Assembly: GCA_964618405.1 (NCBI GenBank)
Contig: CAZUAY010000042.1
Location: 1 to 18,041, forward strand
DNA from: JBBQIY01 sp964618405
Lineage (GTDB): Bacteria > Verrucomicrobiota > Kiritimatiellia > RFP12 > UBA3636
Length of the DNA: 18,041 nucleotides
Direction: 5' to 3'
Shown: positions 14,241 through 18,041 of the stretch, in pieces
Layout of the letters: each line of letters opens with the position of its first letter
Numbering within the stretch: the first letter of the stretch is position 1
Notes under the pieces: generated by a model
The model's database searches: none
The model's input: only the letters and a program-made list of their open reading frames with translations
What the model was told of the DNA's origin: nothing
Program-made: the position numbers and the translations under genes

Positions 14241-15352
14241 GACTTACTGTTTCCCTTCGCAGCGGCTCGACAAAGAGCCTCGATGATCGGTTGTGCCTTG
14301 ATATTCGTCATGCATTCATAGTTGAGGCATGGTTTTGTATAGCCAAAAATAGAACAGGGCGAACAGGGGAGCGGAACTTGAATGGTTTCTCCGGTGCCCA
14401 CTGGCGGTCCCCACTTTGCTGGATCGCTGGGGCCGAAGAGGACGATGGCGGGCGTCCCCACAGCGACCGCCAGATGCGCGATTCCAGAGTCGGGCCCGAG
14501 GAGCACCGTCGCCTTGCTGCAAAGCGTTGCCGTTTGCGCTAAGGAAAGCCTGCCGCAACGATTAATGACGCCGTTCCCAATTTCAGAAGCCAGCTCAGCA
14601 GCATAGTCGCAGTCGGCGGGTGACCCAATGATGACGGTCTTGAGATCGAGCTTCGACTCGACGGCGTAACAGGCGTCAGCGAGTGTCTTCACAGGGGCCC
14701 TTTTACAAGGGATACTAGCACCGGCGTGTAAGGCGATGAATTTTCCAACGGGCATCAAATTGTCAGGAAATTCAGGTAAAGACGCCGCATCAATAATCCC
14801 GAATCTTGGTGGCAACGAAACCGCTCTGCCGAGAGCAGCGAAGAGCAACCGCGCGAACTGTACATCTTCGGGACCGTCAAGATCGTAACTGACAAGATGC
14901 GTGTAAAGTCCGCGTCGATGCGTGTTGATTTTGAAGCCGATTCGGAGGGGTGCCTTCGTCAACGCGGCCATAACACCGGAAAAATTATGAAACTGCTCGG
15001 TGTCGATCACACATCCATACCCTTCGTGACGCAACATTCGCAAGGCCACCAGTGGAGTCTTGTCGTAAGCAATCGTTTTGCAGTCAGGGAGCGCCAGCTT
15101 GAATATTTCTTGATTTCTTTCTTCGCAGAGAATATCGATTTGCCTTCCGGGCAGTGCTTCTCGTAAGGCATGTAACGTAGGAATGAGCATAATGCCGTCG
15201 CCGATTCCGCCTGGGCGGATAAGAAGAATGGGCCCCTCGACTTGATCGGCATGGCGGTACTCCGCGTTCCGTTGTGCACGCGAAAGAAGTCCGCAGGCAA
15301 TGGGACCGACGGAGGCGTCAGCAAACTTGAGGAGTGAAGATTTGAAACTCAT
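14237..15352 (-). CDS. Glycosyltransferase family 9 (heptosyltransferase-like)
   Basis: 371 residues with the two-Rossmann (GT-B) layout of ADP-heptose:LPS heptosyltransferases. The N-terminal motif LLIRPGGIGDGIMLIPTLHAL (43-63) and the C-terminal nucleotide-sugar-binding motif GPDSGIAHLAVAVGTP (286-301) with LFGPSDPAKWGP (305-316) are clear. A four-cysteine tail (Cys330, Cys333, Cys342, Cys347) matches the CSPC...CM pattern seen in many GT9 proteins. It probably adds a sugar to the lipopolysaccharide core or another surface glycan from the cytoplasmic side. It overlaps the M28 gene upstream and xseB downstream by four bases each. Whether the donor is ADP-heptose cannot be told from sequence. 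The LPS-export permease at 3588-4685 is consistent with an LPS-bearing cell. Confidence 0.9.
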   Translation of the reverse strand: MSFKSSLLKFADASVGPIACGLLSRAQRNAEYRHADQVEGPILLIRPGGIGDGIMLIPTLHALREALPGRQIDILCEERNQEIFKLALPDCKTIAYDKTPLVALRMLRHEGYGCVIDTEQFHNFSGVMAALTKAPLRIGFKINTHRRGLYTHLVSYDLDGPEDVQFARLLFAALGRAVSLPPRFGIIDAASLPEFPDNLMPVGKFIALHAGASIPCKRAPVKTLADACYAVESKLDLKTVIIGSPADCDYAAELASEIGNGVINRCGRLSLAQTATLCSKATVLLGPDSGIAHLAVAVGTPAIVLFGPSDPAKWGPPVGTGETIQVPLPCSPCSIFGYTKPCLNYECMTNIKAQPIIEALCRAAAKGNSKS

Positions 15353-16353
15353 GGTTTGACCGCGTCTGCGGGGCCGTATAAATCTTGTAACTCAGGTGGC
15401 AAGCCAGAACCCTCTTCGATTCTGGCAAGCATGGCAAGGGCCAGCGCTCCCGCTTTGTAGAGCGAATCGGGGCTGATCTTGTCGATCGTGTCCTGCGGGC
15501 TGTGCCAATAGTCGTGTTTGCCCTCAGCGGACCCGTACTCGAAGTCAATGAGATCAATAGCCGAGAATCGATTGAGGACAAAGGGCAGGTGGTCGTCAAT
15601 AATCGCGGAGTCGGCAAGTAATGTACGCGCGACACTGGGATTGGCATTCGATTCTTGGATGGCAATTCGCGCTAACCAAGGTGTGACGTTGCGGGGGATT
15701 TGAATTCGTTGATTGTAATCGCCCACCATGTCGAGAATGATAGCCGCAACGAGTGGGGTTTTGAGCCTGTTGCGCGTGAACTGTGCGGCCATGCGCTTGC
15801 TTCCATGCAGGCCATCGTCATCGCGGTAGGTGTTTCCAAACGCTTCTTCTCCATCGAAGAAAGCGAAGCGGACGGTGCTTTTCAACTGCGGTTTCGTCTC
15901 GGCTAAATGCTCGATCAAGCCCAACAAAATTCCCGTGCTTGAGCCTCCATCATTTGCGCCCTGAAAATCATCCGAAATTCCAGCCTTGGTGTCATAGTGC
16001 GAGCCGAAAAGCACGACATTGGGTGTTTCGCCTGGAAAGTCCACGTAGATATTACAAAACGTTTTTTTTCCGAAAGCGGTATCTTCTGTCCAGGTGTCAG
16101 CTTGAGGCGTGTAGCCGAGGCGACGGATTTCTTGCGCAAGCCAGCGCGAGGATCGGCTTGCGTTAATGGTGCCGGAATCGCGAGGTGAAATCTTGACGAA
16201 TTCTGCCGTATACGTAAACATCCTGATGCCTGCCTCGGGGGGAAGCGTCTGCCACTGGTTTTGGGCTTCTGTGACGTTTTTCGCGCATCCCGCGAGCGCC
16301 AAAAAAAACGCTGCGGTTGCAAAGGATCGTATTGTTTCTCTCGTCTTATGCAT
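15349..16353 (-). CDS. M28-family lipoprotein, glutaminyl cyclase-like
   Basis: 334 residues. A lipobox (LAGC, Cys23) after a hydrophobic segment predicts a lipoprotein. The metallopeptidase M28 fold is indicated by GSHYDTK (117-123), ANDGGSSTG (133-141), FFDGEEAFG (165-173), LDMVG (207-211) and YWHSPQDT (282-289). Predicted metal ligands are His119, Asp135, Glu169/Glu170, Asp208 and His284. FFDGEEAF, LHGSKRMA, IDDHLPF (252-258) and a Trp directly before the last His resemble glutaminyl-peptide cyclotransferases (human QC has FFDGEEAF and Trp329-His330), which form N-terminal pyroglutamate on exported proteins. An ordinary aminopeptidase remains possible because the His and Asp ligands of two-zinc enzymes are also present. 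It is first in an operon with GT9 and xseB. No Shine-Dalgarno is visible. Confidence 0.87.
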   Translation of the reverse strand: MHKTRETIRSFATAAFFLALAGCAKNVTEAQNQWQTLPPEAGIRMFTYTAEFVKISPRDSGTINASRSSRWLAQEIRRLGYTPQADTWTEDTAFGKKTFCNIYVDFPGETPNVVLFGSHYDTKAGISDDFQGANDGGSSTGILLGLIEHLAETKPQLKSTVRFAFFDGEEAFGNTYRDDDGLHGSKRMAAQFTRNRLKTPLVAAIILDMVGDYNQRIQIPRNVTPWLARIAIQESNANPSVARTLLADSAIIDDHLPFVLNRFSAIDLIDFEYGSAEGKHDYWHSPQDTIDKISPDSLYKAGALALAMLARIEEGSGLPPELQDLYGPADAVKP

Positions 16354-16360
16354 GCGTGCT

Positions 16361-16389
16361 AGTATACGGTATTAGATGAGATTAAAAAA
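16361..16389 (-). promoter_or_regulatory. Possible promoter of the M28/GT9/xseB operon
   Basis: A good -10 (TATACT, 16366-16361 on the minus strand) lies eight bases before the start codon, with only a T-rich sequence at the -35 distance (16389-16384). If used, transcription would start at or within a few bases of the ATG. The -35 match is poor. Confidence 0.25.
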
Positions 16390-16403
16390 GCCACAAAAAA
16401 GGG

Positions 16404-16433
16404 TTGATTTTTTTCAAGCCCTTGCCTTATACT
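16404..16433 (+). promoter_or_regulatory. Predicted sigma-70 promoter for tRNA-Gln and ilvC
   Basis: TTGATT (16404-16409) and TATACT (16428-16433) are separated by 18 bases. The -10 ends 14 bases before the first base of the mature tRNA, a usual distance for a tRNA gene. Confidence 0.55.
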
Positions 16434-16447
16434 CTTCAACTCACTTC

Positions 16448-16521
16448 TGCCTCATCGTGTAACGGTAGCACAACTGACTCTGAATCAGTTTGTCTAGGTT
16501 CAAATCCTAGTGAGGCAACCA
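16448..16521 (+). tRNA. tRNA-Gln (anticodon CTG)
   Basis: A complete cloverleaf with encoded CCA. Acceptor stem TGCCTCA (16448-16454) pairs with TGAGGCA (16511-16517). The D arm is GTG-TAACGGTAG-CAC. The anticodon stem ACTGA/TCAGT encloses the loop CTCTGAA, with anticodon CTG reading CAG. The T arm is CTAGG-TTCAAAT-CCTAG. The discriminator base is A and CCA follows. Its end lies only 34 bases before the ilvC start codon. Confidence 0.95.
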
Positions 16522-16555
16522 ATTCCCCCCCATCGGATAATCAGGAGATATATAC

Positions 16556-17647
16556 ATGGCCACCATGAATTTTGGCGGTGTCACAGAAACCGTCGTCACG
16601 AGAAAAGAGTTTTCCCTAGCGAAAGCACGCAAGGTCCTGAAGAAGGAAACCATTGCGGTTATTGGCTACGGCGTGCAGGGCCCTGCACAGGCGCTCAACA
16701 TGCGCGACAACGGCTTCAATGTGATCATTGGCCAGTCCAAGCAATTTAAAAAGGACTGGGATCGGGCTATTAAAGACGGCTGGGTGCCAGGCGAGACGCT
16801 TTTTGAAATCGCCGAGGCTTGCGCCAAGGGTACCGTGATCCAGATGTTGGTGACCGATGCCGCGCAGCGCATTATTTGGCCGACCGTCAAGGAGCACCTC
16901 ACCAAGGGCAAGGCGCTTTACTTCTCGCACGGCTTCTCCATCGAGTACTGTGAGCAAACAGGAATCGTTCCGCCGAAAGACGTCGACGTTATCCTCGTTG
17001 CCCCTAAAGGCTCCGGGCTCAACGTACGTCGCAATTTCCTCAGTGGTGCCGGCATCAATTCCAGCTTCGCTGTGTTCCAAGACGCCACAGGCAACGCAGA
17101 TGAGCGCTGCAAGGCACTCGGTATCGCCGTTGGCTCGGGCTTCCTGTTCCCGACCACCTTCAAGAAGGAAGTCTCTTCCGACCTCGTCGGCGAGCGTGGT
17201 GTGCTCATGGGTGCACTGGCTGGCATCATGGAAGCTCAGTACGAGACCCTTCGCGAGAATGGTCACGATCCCAGCGAGGCGTTCAACGAGACGGTTGAAG
17301 AGCTCACGCAGAGTCTCATCCGCCTTGTCGATGAAAATGGCATGGATTGGATGTACAAGAACTGCTCCGCCACAGCTCAGCATGGCGCTCTCAAATGGAG
17401 GCCGATCTTCAAGAAGGCCAACCTGCCTGTCTTCAAGAAACTCTACAAGTCTGTCGTCACGGGTAAGGAGTGCGCGGAAGTGCTCCGCGACTGCGGAACG
17501 CCAGACTACAAAGAGAAGCTAGATGCGCAGCTCGACGAGCTCGGAAATAGCGAAATGTGGCAGACGGGCGCGACTTGCCGTAGCCTTCGCCCACACGAGA
17601 AGGCACGCGAAAGCAAAATCGGCACGACTGGCCGCAAGACAAACTAA
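16556..17647 (+). CDS. ilvC: Ketol-acid reductoisomerase (fungal/PVC-like type)
   Basis: 363 residues. Catalyses the Mg2+- and NADPH-dependent rearrangement and reduction of acetolactate (and acetohydroxybutyrate) in valine, isoleucine and leucine synthesis. The Rossmann motif GYGVQG (37-42), catalytic SHGF (His125), metal-binding SDLVGERG (Asp209, Glu213), the second glutamate region NETVEELTQS (244-253) and the substrate-contact serine (Ser271 in CSATAQHGA) are all present. Wording such as LNMRDNGFNVIIGQ, DGWVPGETLFEI and GMDWMYKNCS resembles yeast Ilv5 and PVC/Bacteroidetes enzymes rather than the common short bacterial form. AGGAG (16543-16547) sits eight bases before the ATG. No promoter fits between the tRNA gene and this start, so it is probably cotranscribed with tRNA-Gln. 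No other branched-chain genes are in the window. Confidence 0.96.
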   Translation: MATMNFGGVTETVVTRKEFSLAKARKVLKKETIAVIGYGVQGPAQALNMRDNGFNVIIGQSKQFKKDWDRAIKDGWVPGETLFEIAEACAKGTVIQMLVTDAAQRIIWPTVKEHLTKGKALYFSHGFSIEYCEQTGIVPPKDVDVILVAPKGSGLNVRRNFLSGAGINSSFAVFQDATGNADERCKALGIAVGSGFLFPTTFKKEVSSDLVGERGVLMGALAGIMEAQYETLRENGHDPSEAFNETVEELTQSLIRLVDENGMDWMYKNCSATAQHGALKWRPIFKKANLPVFKKLYKSVVTGKECAEVLRDCGTPDYKEKLDAQLDELGNSEMWQTGATCRSLRPHEKARESKIGTTGRKTN

Positions 17648-17672
17648 TTCCACTAGAATCACGTTTGCATCG

Positions 17673-17703
17673 AAAGGCGAATCCGTAAGGGTTCGCCTTT
17701 TTT
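17673..17703 (+). terminator. Rho-independent terminator of ilvC
   Basis: AAAGGCGAATCC (17673-17684), loop GTAA, GGGTTCGCCTTT (17689-17700) forms a 12-bp stem with one G-U pair, followed by further Ts. It begins 26 bases after the ilvC stop codon. Confidence 0.92.
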
Positions 17704-17850
17704 ATTTCCTCAAACTTTATCGCGAGCTTTGTCGCATTAGGTTGCGCACAACATAAGTCGCAAACTTTGTCGAAGGGCGGCACCGCTTTTCGCATTCTGT
17801 CGGCGGCGTATGTCTTCGGCTTGCAAACCCATCGCCTATGCGAGTCAACG

Positions 17851-17913
17851 GAACGGGGATGCACCCCTTCTTTCTCGTTAGCGTAATCGGTCAGTGACGG
17901 GGGTGCCCCCCGT
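17851..17913. repeat. Two GGGG/CCCC palindromes
   Basis: The first pairs GAA and GGGG (17851-17858, one bulged base) with CCCC and TTC (17864-17870) around ATGCA. The second is ACGGGGG (17897-17903), TGC, CCCCCGT (17907-17913), with outer GTCA/TGAC pairing possible. They resemble the palindrome at 3461-3475. Confidence 0.6.
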
Positions 17914-17930
17914 TGACTGCCCGAGTACAG

Positions 17931-17965
17931 TTGCGAGTTGCGAGGTGCGAGTGGTGAGTTGCGAG
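17931..17965 (+). repeat. Heptamer tandem repeat array B
   Basis: Five contiguous units: TTGCGAG, TTGCGAG, GTGCGAG, TGGTGAG, TTGCGAG. Same consensus as the arrays at 3424-3451 and 13971-13991. Confidence 0.75.
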
Positions 17966-17974
17966 CTGGGAAAA

Positions 17975-18022
17975 CTTTGTCGTTAGCTTTGTCGTTAGCT
18001 TTGTCGCTAACTTTGTCGAGAG
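17975..18022 (+). repeat. 12-base TTTGTCG tandem repeat
   Basis: Four units: CTTTGTCGTTAG twice, CTTTGTCGCTAA, CTTTGTCGAGAG. Degenerate units also occur at 17715-17738, and a related pair at 3491-3509. The array may continue past the window. Confidence 0.8.
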
Positions 18023-18041
18023 AGTGGGATCTTTTAGACAG

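Larger units (their letters stand above)
17648..18041. other. Gene-free end of window with terminator and short repeats
   Basis: No credible coding sequence in 394 bases. Contents in order: the ilvC terminator, two degenerate 12-base units of TTTATCG/TTTGTCG type (17715-17738) and a further TTTGTCG (17766-17772), two GGGG/CCCC palindromes, five heptamer units and four 12-base TTTGTCG units. Confidence 0.7.

Noticed and set aside
16536..16541. GATAAT as a -10 element for ilvC
   Set aside because: Transcription would begin past the AGGAG ribosome-binding site, leaving it out of the mRNA, and no -35 fits.
16616..17383. 255-residue open frame on the minus strand and a 221-residue plus-strand frame (16857-17522) within ilvC
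   Set aside because: Both are shadows of the highly conserved ilvC gene and have low-complexity or implausible composition.
17457..17864. 135-residue minus-strand open frame at the window end
   Set aside because: It runs through the ilvC terminator and repeats, and overlaps ilvC antisense, with no domain signal.

Overview
The window is a compact, gene-dense stretch of chromosome from a Gram-negative (diderm) bacterium. Evidence for an outer membrane: an OmpA-family protein with a beta-barrel-like front half, an LptF/LptG-type lipopolysaccharide-export permease, a glycosyltransferase family 9 (heptosyltransferase-like) enzyme, a lipobox lipoprotein and an ExbB/ExbD proton-channel operon. The ketol-acid reductoisomerase resembles the fungal/PVC/Bacteroidetes type more than the common short bacterial type, and a large TPR protein sits with one ExbB and two ExbD. 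These features suggest a PVC-group bacterium (Kiritimatiellota, Lentisphaerota or Verrucomicrobiota). That placement is inference; no rRNA is present to confirm it.

Layout. Bases 1-6397 carry minus-strand genes: a UroD-family protein (127-1326), a fused homocysteine methyltransferase/methylenetetrahydrofolate reductase (1577-3409), an LptF/LptG permease (3588-4685) and a secreted OmpA-like protein with eight 23-residue calcium-binding thrombospondin type 3 repeats (4757-6397). A divergent promoter region (6398-6716) then starts a long plus-strand run: a 1047-residue secreted TPR protein, a 271-residue secreted protein, ExbB/TolQ, two ExbD/TolR proteins, a GufA-type ZIP metal transporter and a Nudix hydrolase (6717-13973). 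Converging on it is a tightly overlapping minus-strand operon: QC-like M28 peptidase lipoprotein, GT9 glycosyltransferase, XseB (16353-13998). A tRNA-Gln(CUG) gene and ilvC follow on the plus strand (16448-17647), closed by a rho-independent terminator. The last 394 bases hold only that terminator and repeats.

How the genes may work together. The TPR/ExbB/ExbD/ExbD cluster looks like a proton-motive-force-driven envelope machine of the Tol/Exb class. It lacks TolA/TonB and TolB but has two dedicated periplasmic proteins, and an OmpA-type peptidoglycan-binding protein is transcribed divergently from it. A 31-base hairpin between exbB and exbD1 covers part of the exbD1 ribosome-binding site and could set ExbB:ExbD stoichiometry.

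The most unusual non-coding content is a set of small repeats. One is a three-copy 10-bp-stem hairpin family with a conserved loop and compensatory stem changes; one copy encodes the C-terminus of the Nudix protein. The others are heptamer arrays, a 12-bp TTTGTCG repeat and GGGG/CCCC palindromes, which recur together at separate intergenic sites.
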